Of a stretch of 64,000 bases of DNA, positions 52,818 to 63,069 are shown one piece after another. A program made the position numbers and the translations under genes. This stretch comes from Pararhodonellum marinum. GTDB taxonomy: Bacteria; Bacteroidota; Bacteroidia; Cytophagales; Cyclobacteriaceae. The stretch covers positions 62,001 through 126,000 of the forward strand of contig NZ_JACEFJ010000005.1 of assembly GCF_015354735.1 (NCBI RefSeq). The letters run 5' to 3'. Every line of letters starts with the position of its first letter. Positions within the stretch are counted from its first letter, which is position 1. The notes under the pieces were generated by a model that was not told where the DNA came from, did not search any database, and worked only from the letters and a program-made list of their open reading frames with translations.

Positions 52818-53843
52818 ATGCAATTGAAAAATGATTTATTGATCCGTGCTGCTCTTGGGCAGAAGGTGGAACGTACCCCGGTTTGGTTGATGCGGCAGGC
52901 TGGTAGGATCCTTCCCGAATACCGTGAGGTGAGAAACAGTGTGAGCGGTTTTATTGAGCTGGCGAAAACCCCGGATCTGGCCGCAGAAGTTACCATACAG
53001 CCTGTGGATCTACTGAAGGTAGATGCAGCGATCATATTTTCTGATATTTTGGTTATTCCGGAAGCCATGGGTTTGCCCTATGAAATGGTCGAAAAACGGG
53101 GCCCTTGGTTTCCCGAGACCATTGCCAGTGCCTCAGACATCAAGAAATTAAGGATTGCAGATGGCTCCAATGATCTCGGTTATGTAATTGAAGCCATCAA
53201 AATCACCAAAAAAGCCCTGAATGGCCGGGTGCCACTGATTGGATTTGCCGGAGCTCCATGGACCATCTTTGCCTACATGGTGGAAGGTTCGGGAAGCAAG
53301 ACTTTTTCCAAAGCCAGGGCCATGTTGTACAATGAACCGGAACTTTCCCATCAACTTTTGGACATGATCACTGAGAGTACCATTCATTATTTGAAAGCAC
53401 AAATCAAGGCAGGCGTCAACCTGGTTCAGGTTTTTGACAGCTGGGCCGGGATTTTACCACCTGATCATTATGCGGATTTTTCTTTGCCTTATGTAGCAAA
53501 AATCTGTGATGCCATTCATGAAGTTCCCAAGACTGTTTTCGCCAAAGGGGCCTTTTTTGCCAGAAAAGCCCTTGGCCAACTCAACTGTGAAACCATAGGC
53601 CTGGATTGGAACATGGATATTCAGGAATCCAGGGCGTTGATTGGTCAGGACAAGACTTTACAGGGAAATTTGGATCCTGCGGTACTTTATGGTTCTCCGA
53701 AGTCCATTGAACAGGCCACCCACAGGATGTTGGATCAATTTAAAGGGACCCGCCACATTGCCAATTTAGGACATGGGGTTTATCCCGATACCAATCCGGA
53801 AAATGTAAAGGTATTTATAGAAGCGGTTAAAAATTATACCTGA
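52818..53843 (+). CDS. hemE: Uroporphyrinogen decarboxylase
   Basis: A 341-residue HemE, which decarboxylates uroporphyrinogen III to coproporphyrinogen III in heme synthesis. Starts [20 protein letters not shown] (active-site R-x-A-G-R), with [13 protein letters not shown] near 144 and [15 protein letters not shown] near the end. Single gene bracketed by terminators. Confidence 0.97.
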   Translation: MQLKNDLLIRAALGQKVERTPVWLMRQAGRILPEYREVRNSVSGFIELAKTPDLAAEVTIQPVDLLKVDAAIIFSDILVIPEAMGLPYEMVEKRGPWFPETIASASDIKKLRIADGSNDLGYVIEAIKITKKALNGRVPLIGFAGAPWTIFAYMVEGSGSKTFSKARAMLYNEPELSHQLLDMITESTIHYLKAQIKAGVNLVQVFDSWAGILPPDHYADFSLPYVAKICDAIHEVPKTVFAKGAFFARKALGQLNCETIGLDWNMDIQESRALIGQDKTLQGNLDPAVLYGSPKSIEQATHRMLDQFKGTRHIANLGHGVYPDTNPENVKVFIEAVKNYT

Positions 53844-53872
53844 TTTGTCAAGAAATTTGCATTTCACTTACT

Positions 53873-53899
53873 AAAGGGGTCCAATGGATCCCTTTTTTT
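53873..53899 (+). terminator. Terminator of hemE
   Basis: Arms AAAGGGGTCC and GGATCCCTTT (one G-U pair), loop AAT, then TTTT. 30 bp after the hemE stop. Confidence 0.7.
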
Positions 53900-53990
53900 A
53901 TTTCCGGTTCAAAAAAGACCCACTAAACTTACTAATTATGCAATTTTATAAGATAATGGTTAAAAAATTAGCACTATTTTTATTAAACTA

Positions 53991-54021
53991 TTGCAAATAA
54001 CAAAAATATGGTTTACTTTCG
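53991..54021 (+). promoter_or_regulatory. Candidate Bacteroidota promoter before the 54099 gene
   Basis: TTG at 53991 and TACTTTCG at 54014-54021 separated by 20 bp fit the -33/-7 pattern (TTG and TANNTTTG with one mismatch). The implied leader is about 70 nt. Confidence 0.4.
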
Positions 54022-54098
54022 ATCCAACATTTGAATTATTTATGCAAGATCCTAGATAAATGCTTCAAATTATAACTCACACAAAACCTATTTAAACC

Positions 54099-54836
54099 AT
54101 GAAAAAAAGATTTACCAAAATGATGGTAAAAGGTGCCCTGATGAGCATCTTATGCCTAGCCATCCAAATGACCGACGCTGTAGCACAAGATGACAGCAAA
54201 TTCAGCTTTGATGTCAGTCTCAACTCCGATACATTCTTCGGGTTTTATCCATTCTTTCAAGGTTCCTACAGCGTAACTGAAAGCTTGGATTTCACATTCT
54301 ACGGAATTTTATGGTCTGGTGGAACTGGTGGAGGCTGGGGAAACTGGACTGAATTCGGTGTCGGTTTGAATTTTCCAGTAGCTGAAGGGATTAATGTCAA
54401 CCCACAAATTGGTGTTCTAGGTGGAAACCTGCTTTCATCAGGTACTGCTGGTCCCGCTATATTTGGAGATGGTATTGTTCCTAACCTGACCATAGGCTTA
54501 GACAAAGCCAAAACAGAAGGCCAAATCTACCTGGGCTACTATGCTCCTTTAAGGAATGAAACCGTGGGAACTCAAACCACCTTATCTTACCTCCATTACT
54601 GGGCAAATTTCGGTTTCAAAGCCAGTTCATTCTTTTCTCTTGGCGCCCACTTTGAGCATCTGGTTAACACTGGTGGATCTGAAGTGGAGTCTTCTACGGA
54701 CGTGTACCAATGGTTAGGACCATATGTACAATTTTCAAGGCCATCTGGTGGAGCATTTGCAAGGCTTTCTTTCGGTACTGATTTGGTAGAAGGAAGGGAC
54801 TCCTTCTTCAAACTCACTACTGGATTTAGCTTCTAA
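54099..54836 (+). CDS. Exported outer-membrane-type protein (possibly DUF6733)
   Basis: A 245-residue protein with signal peptide (MKKRFTKMMVKGALMSILCL ... VAQ). Mature sequence is barrel-like: DVSLNSDTFFGFYPFFQGSY, DFTFYGILWSGGTGGGWG, TEFGVGLNFPV, ASSFFSLGAHFEHLVN and a closing FKLTTGFSF. It matches a Bacteroidota group I recall as DUF6733, not certain. Monocistronic with candidate promoter and terminator. Confidence 0.75.
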   Translation: MKKRFTKMMVKGALMSILCLAIQMTDAVAQDDSKFSFDVSLNSDTFFGFYPFFQGSYSVTESLDFTFYGILWSGGTGGGWGNWTEFGVGLNFPVAEGINVNPQIGVLGGNLLSSGTAGPAIFGDGIVPNLTIGLDKAKTEGQIYLGYYAPLRNETVGTQTTLSYLHYWANFGFKASSFFSLGAHFEHLVNTGGSEVESSTDVYQWLGPYVQFSRPSGGAFARLSFGTDLVEGRDSFFKLTTGFSF

Positions 54837-54870
54837 AAAGTAAACAACTAAACTAAACTTGATTGAGAAT

Positions 54871-54910
54871 TGTCACCGTCACGCCAAAGGACGGTGGCAT
54901 TTTTTTTTAA
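54871..54910 (+). terminator. Terminator of the 54099-54836 gene
   Basis: Arms TGTCACCGTC and GACGGTGGCA (one G-U pair) followed by TTTTTTTTT, which runs into the end of the opposite MOSC gene. Confidence 0.8.
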
Positions 54911-55704
54911 TGAGACAGTCTAATCTCATCCCCTACCGATACTACCCCTTCTTCCAGACAAATCATGTTTTGACCAAACATGATTTTTTTATCCATTAAG
55001 CGGTAGGAGGCCAATGTTTTTAAGGGCTCATTTCCTTTTTTACCCGTCGCTTGGTCCACTGTCGTCAGCACACATCTTGCGCAGGGTTTGGTGACTTTAA
55101 AGGAAATTGCTCCAATTTGAAGGTAATTCCATTGGTCCTCTTCAAAAGCCTCTGCTCCTGTAAATACCAGATTTGGCCGAAAACGGTTCATAGGTACCGG
55201 ATTATCCAGTTTGCCATTGAGGTCATCGAGGGAGCTTTGCCCGATCAGAAGATAAGGCATGCCATCTGCAAAACTGACGGATTCTTCATTTACCGCATAT
55301 TTGGCTTTGATTTTTCTTTCGGTTACATCGGGCATGTAGACCAGCTTGCAGGTCATGCCCAATTGTTCTGTAAACCAGTCATTGGCCACGTTACTTACCT
55401 CTATTGCCCCCACTACATCATCCCAGATTATAACCTGGACTACGTTACCCTTTTGGGGTTCAAAAGCTACAAATAAGGACTTTTCCTCATTTTTTTTGTG
55501 ACTGATCCTCAAACCATCATTTTCGAGGGTGACTTGGAGCAATGCCATCTGGGGATATTTGCGTTGGGTTAAAAATGTTCCACTTTCATCTACCAGCATC
55601 CACCTCCGGTCATGTTGAAAGCCTTTTATTTCAGCTTTTGCACTAGGTAGAGCAATGCCCCCCAGCGATTTGATGGGATAGATGTAGATGGCCGATACTT
55701 GCAT
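54907..55704 (-). CDS. MOSC domain-containing protein (mARC/YcbX-like)
   Basis: A 265-residue protein with an N-terminal MOSC beta-barrel (SAIYIYPIKSLGGI, FQHDRRWMLVDESG) and MOSC domain (about 115-265). The conserved Cys motif KPCARCVLTTVDQATG and MNRFRPNLVFTGA match mARC/YcbX, which reduce N-hydroxylated compounds with molybdenum cofactor. Redox partner not encoded nearby. Confidence 0.92.
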   Translation of the reverse strand: MQVSAIYIYPIKSLGGIALPSAKAEIKGFQHDRRWMLVDESGTFLTQRKYPQMALLQVTLENDGLRISHKKNEEKSLFVAFEPQKGNVVQVIIWDDVVGAIEVSNVANDWFTEQLGMTCKLVYMPDVTERKIKAKYAVNEESVSFADGMPYLLIGQSSLDDLNGKLDNPVPMNRFRPNLVFTGAEAFEEDQWNYLQIGAISFKVTKPCARCVLTTVDQATGKKGNEPLKTLASYRLMDKKIMFGQNMICLEEGVVSVGDEIRLSH

Positions 55705-55753
55705 AAGGATTGGGAGTTTGTTTGTGATAAAGTTAGTTTTTGAACTTCCTGAA

Positions 55754-55981
55754 TCAAAACAACTCCTGAAATCTTCCGTGGTATTTGTCTGAAATAGATT
55801 TAAAAATCACTTTTTTACCAAAATCATCCTTGTTTATCGAAAAAAAAGAATTTTTTACAACTTGCTGCAAATGAGGAAGCAAAGCCTGATTGGGTCCAAA
55901 TGATACCCATCCGGAAAGCAGCGCCCCTGAGAGCAAAACAATAAACCATTTTATCCGATCTCTTACCAAATTATTTTTCAT
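55754..55981 (-). CDS. Small single-helix membrane protein
   Basis: 75 residues from ATG 55981 (MKNNLVRDRIKWFIVLL): one hydrophobic helix (about 12-29), then a basic/aromatic tail (KNSFFSINKDDFGKKVIF). No family. Follows the MOSC gene's start region in the same direction with 49 bp between 55704 and 55754. Confidence 0.5.
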   Translation of the reverse strand: MKNNLVRDRIKWFIVLLSGALLSGWVSFGPNQALLPHLQQVVKNSFFSINKDDFGKKVIFKSISDKYHGRFQELF

Positions 55982-56489
55982 AACGAAAAGTGTTATACTG
56001 TAAAGATACAAAAAGTTTGATTTGGGTTGCATGGGCCGGTGGGATAGATCATGGGAATCACTTGATCAGTTATCATCATCGAGTGCGTTGGACAATCATT
56101 TCAAAGGGTTAAAATTTTTAGCTGACTTTTCCCGATCGATCAAAGTGGAGGGCCATTTTAGCAATTCTATTGTAGTCAATAGTGAAAAAGGCAAAAAAGG
56201 AGAAGCGTTTTCAGGGAGGCGGATTCTCTTGGAATTGAGTACAAAAGAAAACTTTTTCTTTTGGAAAATTTTTAACAACAAATAAATTCCTGTTTGAAGC
56301 AAAAATAAAACAGTCATCAAATTAACAAGGTAACCTTCAAAACCAAAGGCAAAAAAAAATTATTGATTTTGGGCATTTCGTAGAAGAAGAGAAGGTTGAT
56401 CTATTTTAATCAGTTCTTTTTTAAAATTAAATATAATCGTTTACTTTAAACTAAATACTTTTCAATGCCAAAAACAAAAGCTTGGACCT
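55982..56489. other. Intergenic region before the TonB receptor
   Basis: AT-rich promoter-bearing spacer. An 87-codon plus-strand frame (56022-56285) has no recognisable content and I do not call it. TACTTTTC lies about 30 bp before the receptor start. Confidence 0.4.
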
Positions 56490-58928
56490 ATGAATTTTAG
56501 CAGTCAATATACACTGGGGTACCGATTTTTCTTTTGTTTTATAATTGTTATTTTTTTTATCAATGTCCATTCTGAGGTCTTAGCTCAAACAGAAATTACA
56601 ACCGTGGAATTTAGGGCAGATCCTGACAATAAAAAGTCCAAATACATCTTGACCGGCAAAATCACGGACAAGCAAACCGGTGAGTTGATCTCAGGTGTAG
56701 GCGTATACATAGATGGTTTGTTTTCAGGAATTAATACTGATAAAAATGGTTTGTACCTGGCGCATTTAGATTCCGGCAGACACCGAATTGTTTTCAGACA
56801 ATTGGGCAAAAGGGGACAGCCTTTCATTGTGGAACTTTTCGGAGATGGGGTTTTGGATGTAGAAATGGAAAATCTTAGTTTCGAATTAGAGACAATTATT
56901 GTGCGGGATGAAGAAAAAGACAGGAATATCACAAATCCCATCGCAGGTGTTACCAAAATGAATATTGAGGAAATAAGGTTGGTACCTGTATTGATGGGAG
57001 AACCGGATGTTTTCAATGTACTTCAGACTACTCCAGGTGTCACTTCTGTTGGTGAAGGATCTTCTGGATTGAATATCAGAGGAGGTCAGGCAGATCAAAA
57101 TCTAATCATGATGAATGAGGCGATTGTTCTGAGTAACAGTCATGCGCTCGGCTTTCTTTCGTCATTTAATGGTGACGTAGTCAGGAATTTTACATTGTAT
57201 AAAGGTACAGTACCCAGCAATTTTGGTGGTAGGAGTGCTGCGGCATTGAACATAGAAATGCAAAAAGGTGATTTTGAAAAATGGAATTATTCGGCAACCA
57301 TAGGCACGCCATTGACCAAGTTTTTGATTGATGGCCCAGTCATTCCCGAAAAAACAAGTATGGTTGCAGCATTGAGAAGATCCAATGCGAATTGGTTATT
57401 GAATATAGTCAATGAATCGGATGTAAGAAACAGCAACATTAAATTTCACGATATTTATCTTGGTATCAACCACATGTTCTCCCAAGATCATTCCATCGAT
57501 TTTTCCCTGCTCAATACTGGAGATTATTTTAGATTCTCGAATCAGTTTGGATTTGAGTGGAACAATTTTGTCACTTCACTAACCAGCAATAACCTTTTGA
57601 CCGAGAATTTTTCTCTTATTGGGATGGCTGCCTTTGGTTCATTTAACAACGGGTTTTTTGAGCCTGAAGGCGCGGATCCAGCGATAATCAGAAATGGCTT
57701 GTATTATTTTCAGGGAAAAATCACCGGCCTGCTCACATTTGAAAAGATCAATATAACCTTTGGGGGAGAAGGTGTCCAATACCAGATGAGGCCCGAAACC
57801 CTTATGCCCTATACCGTCGAGTCAGGGGTTATTGAGGAAAATGTAAGCAAGCAAAAGGGATTGGAATATGCGCCATTTGTTTCAATGGATTGGAATCCTA
57901 CCCAAAACTTTGGGTTGTCAGGAGGCCTTAGGTACTCGCAATACCGCCAATTGGGACCCGATTCAGTATTTAGATATCAGGAAGGATTACCACAGACAAG
58001 TCTTACCATTTCTGACATCGATTTTTTTGAAACCGGTACAATAGTCCAATACGGTGGATTTGAACCTCGTGCTTCTTTCAGATGGACATTTAACAAGGTA
58101 AATTCCATCAAAGCGGGCTATTCAAGCATGTTCCAGTATTTACAGACCATTTCCAATGCCACAGGTCCAACACCCATTGATTTATGGCAATTGAGTACCA
58201 CTTACATTCAACCGCAAAGATCCCATAATTTTTCATTAGGGTATTTCAGAAATTTCAAAGAAAACGAATGGTCCACTTCCCTGGAAGGCTTTTACAGAAC
58301 TACCCAAAACCAGTTGGAGTACAGGGATTTCGCAGATTTGTTTCTAAATCCCCATTTAGAAACAGAATTGGTCCAAGGGCAAGGACTTGCTTATGGAGCT
58401 GAATTTTTGATCCAAAGAAACAGCGGGGGCATTACAGGCTGGTTAGCCTATACCTATAGCCGGTCTCTGATCAGGACCACGTCAGAGTTCAGTGAAATTC
58501 AGGTAAACCGGGGCAATTGGTTCCCTACAAATTTTGACAGGCCACATATCGTTTCATTAGTGACCAACTTTCATTTGGGAAATCGGAGAAATTTTAATCT
58601 GAACTTCAATTTTTCAACCGGAAGACCTGTTACATCGCCCACAACAAATTACCTGATAGGAGGAATTTTGATACCTGATTACAGTGACAGGAACCAATTC
58701 AGAATACCAAATTACTTTAGAATTGACCTTTCCTATATTACGAATGGGTTTGTAAGAAAGTGGAATGATAAAATTAATATCAGTGTGTATAACCTATTGG
58801 CAAGGAGAAACGCCTATTCGGTGTTTTTTCAAAGAGATGAAAATTCCTCACGCCTAAGACCTTACCAGGTTTCTATTCTGGGTTCGGTTTTTCCGTCAAT
58901 TGCCTATACTGTATCATTTAATAAATGA
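56490..58928 (+). CDS. TonB-dependent receptor with carboxypeptidase-like N-domain
   Basis: An 812-residue outer-membrane receptor. Signal to about residue 33 (HSEVLAQ), CarboxypepD_reg-like domain about 50-130 (GKITDKQTGELISGVGVYID), plug about 145-250 (GLNIRGGQADQNLIMMNEAI), then a 22-strand-type barrel. No SusD follows; instead a DUF4249 lipoprotein, the usual partner of this receptor class. Energy-dependent uptake of an unknown ligand. Confidence 0.94.
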   Translation: MNFSSQYTLGYRFFFCFIIVIFFINVHSEVLAQTEITTVEFRADPDNKKSKYILTGKITDKQTGELISGVGVYIDGLFSGINTDKNGLYLAHLDSGRHRIVFRQLGKRGQPFIVELFGDGVLDVEMENLSFELETIIVRDEEKDRNITNPIAGVTKMNIEEIRLVPVLMGEPDVFNVLQTTPGVTSVGEGSSGLNIRGGQADQNLIMMNEAIVLSNSHALGFLSSFNGDVVRNFTLYKGTVPSNFGGRSAAALNIEMQKGDFEKWNYSATIGTPLTKFLIDGPVIPEKTSMVAALRRSNANWLLNIVNESDVRNSNIKFHDIYLGINHMFSQDHSIDFSLLNTGDYFRFSNQFGFEWNNFVTSLTSNNLLTENFSLIGMAAFGSFNNGFFEPEGADPAIIRNGLYYFQGKITGLLTFEKINITFGGEGVQYQMRPETLMPYTVESGVIEENVSKQKGLEYAPFVSMDWNPTQNFGLSGGLRYSQYRQLGPDSVFRYQEGLPQTSLTISDIDFFETGTIVQYGGFEPRASFRWTFNKVNSIKAGYSSMFQYLQTISNATGPTPIDLWQLSTTYIQPQRSHNFSLGYFRNFKENEWSTSLEGFYRTTQNQLEYRDFADLFLNPHLETELVQGQGLAYGAEFLIQRNSGGITGWLAYTYSRSLIRTTSEFSEIQVNRGNWFPTNFDRPHIVSLVTNFHLGNRRNFNLNFNFSTGRPVTSPTTNYLIGGILIPDYSDRNQFRIPNYFRIDLSYITNGFVRKWNDKINISVYNLLARRNAYSVFFQRDENSSRLRPYQVSILGSVFPSIAYTVSFNK

Positions 58929-59010
58929 AGAAGACAAACCTATTGTATAAGCTCAGATTCGGCTTTAATTCCAGCTTTCCTCAGTATGCAAACAGCTTAT
59001 TTTGTACCAA

Positions 59011-60087
59011 ATGAGAAATTCAAAAAAAATATTGTTAGGCTATTGGTTTTTATCTTTGGTGATATTGACCCATACGTCTTCCTGCATTGATAGCCTTGAT
59101 TTTTTTTCAGAAACCGATGAAGGACAAATTATCATCTATGGCCTATTCACAGACCTTGATGAAGTACAGGTTGTAAATGTAAGCAAGACAGTTTCTATGG
59201 GTTTGATACCCATAGGCGTCACGAATGCACAAGTTACACTTTTGACGGAAGAAGGGGAAAGATTTATTTACTTGAATGCTGGAAACGGCAATTACGAATT
59301 ACAGGGCATTAAAGGCATGGAGAATAAAAGTTATGCAATTGAAGTTTTGGCTGATGGCAAAGTTTATAGGTCTTCATATGAAAAAATCCCTTCCCTTATT
59401 GCAGAAGACAGCTTAAGTTTTACATTTACTTTTGAACCGTTGAGAAATGAAATTCCAGAACAGGTTTTTACGCTTTCTGCTTACACCGAAATTCCATCTT
59501 CCTCTGAACCGATTTACCTTAGATGGCAAACTGAAGAAACACATTTGTGGATGCGCACTGTTTTCCCTTGTTCCGGATTGTGTCCTCCGCCTCCTCCAAA
59601 TTGTTTTATTTACGATTTTTTAGAACCCAGTAGGCTAAATCTATTTGACGGACTGACTTCAAATACCCGGGTATTAAATCAGGTTATGGGTAGGAGAAAT
59701 GTTGATAATTCATTTTTTTTCCCGTTTTTCTTCAGTGTCACGCAATTGAGCATCAATAGAGAAGCCTATGAATATTGGGAAAAAGTCAAAATCATGGTCA
59801 ATAATGAAGGGTCACTTTTTGATATTCCACCTGCACCTATATTTGGCAATATTTCCAACGTCGATGACGGAAACGAAAGAGTATTTGGATATTTTGAGGT
59901 AGGCAGAGCCAAAATTACCAGGATCTATACGACCAGGCAAGATGTTCCTTTTTTCATGCCTGAACCGTGTAAGTATAATCCTGAAATACCGAGAGATGCC
60001 TATCCTCCAGCATGCTTGAACTGTGCCATTAGAGCCGGAAGTAGAAAATGGGATGAAGGAGGTCCCGAATGGTGGGTATTTGATTGA
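59011..60087 (+). CDS. DUF4249 lipoprotein
   Basis: 358 residues from ATG 59011; lipobox HTSSC gives Cys25. DUF4249 pattern: an Ig-like start (IIIYGLFTDLDEVQVVNVSK) followed by beta domains. Around residues 190-200 is a Cys/Pro patch (CSGLCPPPPPNC) and near the end CKYNPE and CLNC, giving several extra Cys. Partner of the upstream TonB receptor, likely on the cell surface. Confidence 0.88.
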   Translation: MRNSKKILLGYWFLSLVILTHTSSCIDSLDFFSETDEGQIIIYGLFTDLDEVQVVNVSKTVSMGLIPIGVTNAQVTLLTEEGERFIYLNAGNGNYELQGIKGMENKSYAIEVLADGKVYRSSYEKIPSLIAEDSLSFTFTFEPLRNEIPEQVFTLSAYTEIPSSSEPIYLRWQTEETHLWMRTVFPCSGLCPPPPPNCFIYDFLEPSRLNLFDGLTSNTRVLNQVMGRRNVDNSFFFPFFFSVTQLSINREAYEYWEKVKIMVNNEGSLFDIPPAPIFGNISNVDDGNERVFGYFEVGRAKITRIYTTRQDVPFFMPEPCKYNPEIPRDAYPPACLNCAIRAGSRKWDEGGPEWWVFD

Positions 60088-60319
60088 GAGTTCAATTGAT
60101 TTAGAAAGATGGGATTTGCCTATTCGCCCGTCGGCTGGAAGAGGTAAGCACCTGACAATACATCACTAAACCCAACAATTCAGTAAGTATTTTACTTTAC
60201 TCCTGTCATAAAATCTGTCACTCTGACACGGAAATAGGCAGATAGCACGTTGGCACAACCCTTGTCAATAAGGTCCATGTAGATTGAAATTTGTAACTAA
60301 TAAACGAAAATATATTATC

Positions 60320-62242
60320 ATGGGAAAAATTATAGGTATAGACTTGGGTACAACAAACTCTTGCGTCGCCGTAATGGAAGGCAATGAGCCGGTAGTAATC
60401 CAAAACAGTGAAGGAAGAAGGACAACGCCATCTATCGTGGCTTTTCTGGATAACGGTAACGGAGAGAGAAAAGTAGGTGATCCTGCCAAAAGACAGGCCA
60501 TCACCAATCCCGCCAATACCATTTCTTCAGTAAAGAGATTTATGGGTAAGAAGTTCTCAGAGGTATCTGAAGAGAAAAAACATGCTTCTTATAAAGTAGA
60601 AAAAGGACCAAATGATACTTTGGTTATCAAAATAGGGGATCGTTCTTACACACCCCAAGAACTGTCTGCCATGATTCTTCAGAAAATGAAGACCACAGCA
60701 GAGGATTTTCTTGGTCAGGAAGTGACTGAAGCAGTCATTACTGTTCCGGCCTATTTCAATGATTCAGAAAGGCAAGCTACCAAAGAAGCGGGTCAGATTG
60801 CAGGTTTGGATGTGAAAAGAATCATCAACGAACCTACAGCAGCTGCCTTGGCCTATGGATTGGATAAGAAAAACCAAGACATGAAAATTGCGGTGTATGA
60901 CCTTGGTGGCGGTACCTTCGATATTTCCATCCTTGAACTAGGGGATGGGGTATTTGAAGTGAAGTCGACCAATGGTGATGTTCACCTCGGGGGGGATGAC
61001 TTTGATCAGGTCATTATAGACTGGCTTGCAGATGAGTTTCAAACTGAAGAACAGATTGACCTCAGAAAAGATCCTATGGCCCTTCAGCGTCTTAAAGAAG
61101 CAGCCGAAAAAGCCAAAATAGAGTTGTCCAGCTCAGCCAATACAGAAGTTAATTTGCCTTATATTACTGCTACACAAACCGGACCCAAGCACTTGGTCAG
61201 AAGCCTTTCCAGGTCCAAGTTTGAGCAACTGGCAGAAGATCTTATCCGCAGGTCTTTGGAGCCTTGTAAGAAAGCCATGAAGGATGCGAACATGTCTCCA
61301 TCTGACATTGACGAAATCATCTTGGTAGGGGGCTCTACCCGAATTCCAAAGATTCAGGAAGAAGTTGAAAAATTCTTCGGCAAGAAACCTTCCAAAGGAG
61401 TAAATCCGGATGAAGTTGTAGCCGTTGGTGCTGCAATTCAGGGTGGTGTCTTGACTGGAGAAGTGAAGGACGTCTTGTTGTTAGATGTGACTCCATTGTC
61501 TCTGGGCATCGAAACCATGGGCGGTGTATTTACCAAACTGATTGAATCCAACACCACCATCCCAACCAAAAAGTCAGAGGTATTCTCTACAGCTGCCGAC
61601 AACCAACCTGCTGTGGACATCCACGTCTTGCAAGGAGAGCGTCCTATGGCCAAAGACAACAGGACCATCGGAAGATTCCAGTTGACGGATATTCCTCCTG
61701 CACAAAGAGGTGTTCCTCAGATTGAAGTGACCTTTGACATTGATGCCAATGGTATCCTTAATGTGTCTGCCAAGGACAAAGGAACCGGGAAAGAGCAAAA
61801 GATCAAGATCGAAGCGAGCTCAGGACTTTCTCAGGAAGAAATCGAAAAAATGAAGAAAGAAGCGGAAGCCAATGCCGCAACAGATAAAGAAGCCAAGGAA
61901 AAAGTTGAAAAACTTAACCAAGCTGACAGCCTGATTTTCCAAACTGAAAAGCAACTGAAAGAGTTTGGAGATAAACTTTCCGAAGGCAATAAAACAGCGA
62001 TCAATGGTGCTTTGGAAAACCTAAAACAAGCCCATCAGGCGCAGGATTTAGCCAACATCACCACCGCTATGGAAGGCTTGAACAAAGCTTGGGAAGCTGC
62101 TTCTCAGGAAATGTACAGTGCCAGCCAAGGTGCTCCTGACGGAGCCGGAGCTTCAGGAGCTACAGAAAGTCATACTACTGAAGACGCCGGAGACGGAGTA
62201 TCGGATGTAGATTATGAAGAAGTAAATGAAGATAAAAAGTAA
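60320..62242 (+). CDS. dnaK: Molecular chaperone DnaK (Hsp70)
   Basis: A 640-residue Hsp70 from ATG 60320 ([20 protein letters not shown]). Phosphate motifs [19 protein letters not shown] (about 192-210), then the substrate domain ([17 protein letters not shown]) and the acidic tail [15 protein letters not shown]-driven folding with DnaJ and GrpE, neither of which is adjacent. A terminator at 62268-62297 follows. Confidence 0.98.
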   Translation: MGKIIGIDLGTTNSCVAVMEGNEPVVIQNSEGRRTTPSIVAFLDNGNGERKVGDPAKRQAITNPANTISSVKRFMGKKFSEVSEEKKHASYKVEKGPNDTLVIKIGDRSYTPQELSAMILQKMKTTAEDFLGQEVTEAVITVPAYFNDSERQATKEAGQIAGLDVKRIINEPTAAALAYGLDKKNQDMKIAVYDLGGGTFDISILELGDGVFEVKSTNGDVHLGGDDFDQVIIDWLADEFQTEEQIDLRKDPMALQRLKEAAEKAKIELSSSANTEVNLPYITATQTGPKHLVRSLSRSKFEQLAEDLIRRSLEPCKKAMKDANMSPSDIDEIILVGGSTRIPKIQEEVEKFFGKKPSKGVNPDEVVAVGAAIQGGVLTGEVKDVLLLDVTPLSLGIETMGGVFTKLIESNTTIPTKKSEVFSTAADNQPAVDIHVLQGERPMAKDNRTIGRFQLTDIPPAQRGVPQIEVTFDIDANGILNVSAKDKGTGKEQKIKIEASSGLSQEEIEKMKKEAEANAATDKEAKEKVEKLNQADSLIFQTEKQLKEFGDKLSEGNKTAINGALENLKQAHQAQDLANITTAMEGLNKAWEAASQEMYSASQGAPDGAGASGATESHTTEDAGDGVSDVDYEEVNEDKK

Positions 62243-62267
62243 CCAACTCGTTTAGTTACCAACCAAA

Positions 62268-62305
62268 AAGGGCATCTGATTGATTTTGGATGCCCTTCTT
62301 TTTCC
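62268..62305 (+). terminator. Terminator of dnaK
   Basis: Arms AAGGGCATC and GATGCCCTT (nine bp) around a 12-base loop, then CTTTTT. Confidence 0.7.
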
Positions 62306-62360
62306 CTGTAGAAATTTTTAATACAGTCAGGAATGTTCACATTAGGCAGTAAAACACAAT

Positions 62361-62741
62361 ATGTCCACACAAATCACCCCAGACAATAAATTGAGGAAAC
62401 TGATCATCGTTGGAGACCGGGTTTTGATCAAATTGAAAAAGGCAAATGAAAAAACCGCAAGCGGTTTATATCTGCCGCCCGGAGTTCAGGAAAAAGAAAA
62501 GATCCAGCAGGGATACATCATTAAAACCGGACCAGGATATCCCATACCAGCCCCTATGGAAGAAGAGGAACTCTGGAAGGACCGAGAAGACCGGATCAAA
62601 TACATTCCCTTGCAGGCACAAGAAGGAGATTTGGCTGTTTTCTTATTAAATGGGGCCTACGAAGTAATGTATGAAGGAGATAAGTACTTTATTGTCCCAC
62701 AGCATTCCATCCTGATGCTGGAAAGAGAGGAAGAATTGTAA
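62361..62741 (+). CDS. GroES-like co-chaperone family protein
   Basis: A 126-residue Cpn10-fold protein: IIVGDRVLIKLKKANEKTAS then GLYLPPGVQEKEK (mobile-loop region) and GYIIKTGPGYPIP. Longer than true GroES (~95 residues) and followed by no groEL, so it is one of the Bacteroidota solitary GroES-like proteins. May still bind a chaperonin elsewhere. Confidence 0.85.
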   Translation: MSTQITPDNKLRKLIIVGDRVLIKLKKANEKTASGLYLPPGVQEKEKIQQGYIIKTGPGYPIPAPMEEEELWKDREDRIKYIPLQAQEGDLAVFLLNGAYEVMYEGDKYFIVPQHSILMLEREEEL

Positions 62742-62743
62742 AA

Positions 62744-62929
62744 TAATGGTTATCCGCTCCTTTGCCACTAACCCAATATTCTTCTTCAAAGGGGACGGAA
62801 ATCAAAAGTCCCATTTCCATAGGCAGGCAGGCCCACCTGTCGTCGGGCAGGGATGTACCGGAGATTTCAGTTTGTTGGCGAGATTTGTATTGAATTACCA
62901 TTTTCCTGGCATCATTGCGCACCTACATG
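62744..62929 (+). repeat. Dispersed repeat (family A), copy 3
   Basis: Starts TAATGGTTATCCGCTCCTTT, then CACTAACCCAATATTC, GC-rich centre with CAGGCAGGCCCACC and GTCGGGCAGGG (about 62820-62851), and ends GAATTACCATTTTCC plus ATCATTGCGCACCTACATG. Same orientation as copy 2. Confidence 0.7.
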
Positions 62930-63014
62930 TTATAAATGGAAGATCTTTAATTTTGGATCATTTGCCGGGTAACATCAGGAATATTTCCAAATGATTTCAT
63001 TTCCAAATCTTGCA

Positions 63015-63052
63015 AAAAGAAAAGCCATGACAGAAGTCATGGCTTTTCTTTT
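63015..63052 (-). terminator. Terminator of lolA
   Basis: Perfect 17-bp stem AAAAGAAAAGCCATGAC / GTCATGGCTTTTCTTTT with loop AGAA, on the 3' side of the minus-strand gene. Symmetric, so it may act on both strands. Confidence 0.85.
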
Positions 63053-63069
63053 GTATAAGAATTATCTGT

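Noticed and set aside
56022-56285. 87-codon plus-strand frame before the TonB receptor
   Set aside because: No recognisable motif, atypical composition (Ser/Lys/Phe-rich), and it overlaps the upstream region of an opposite small gene; more likely spacer.
62746-62994. Frame across repeat family A copy 3
   Set aside because: The sequence is explained by the repeat; other copies do not keep the frame.
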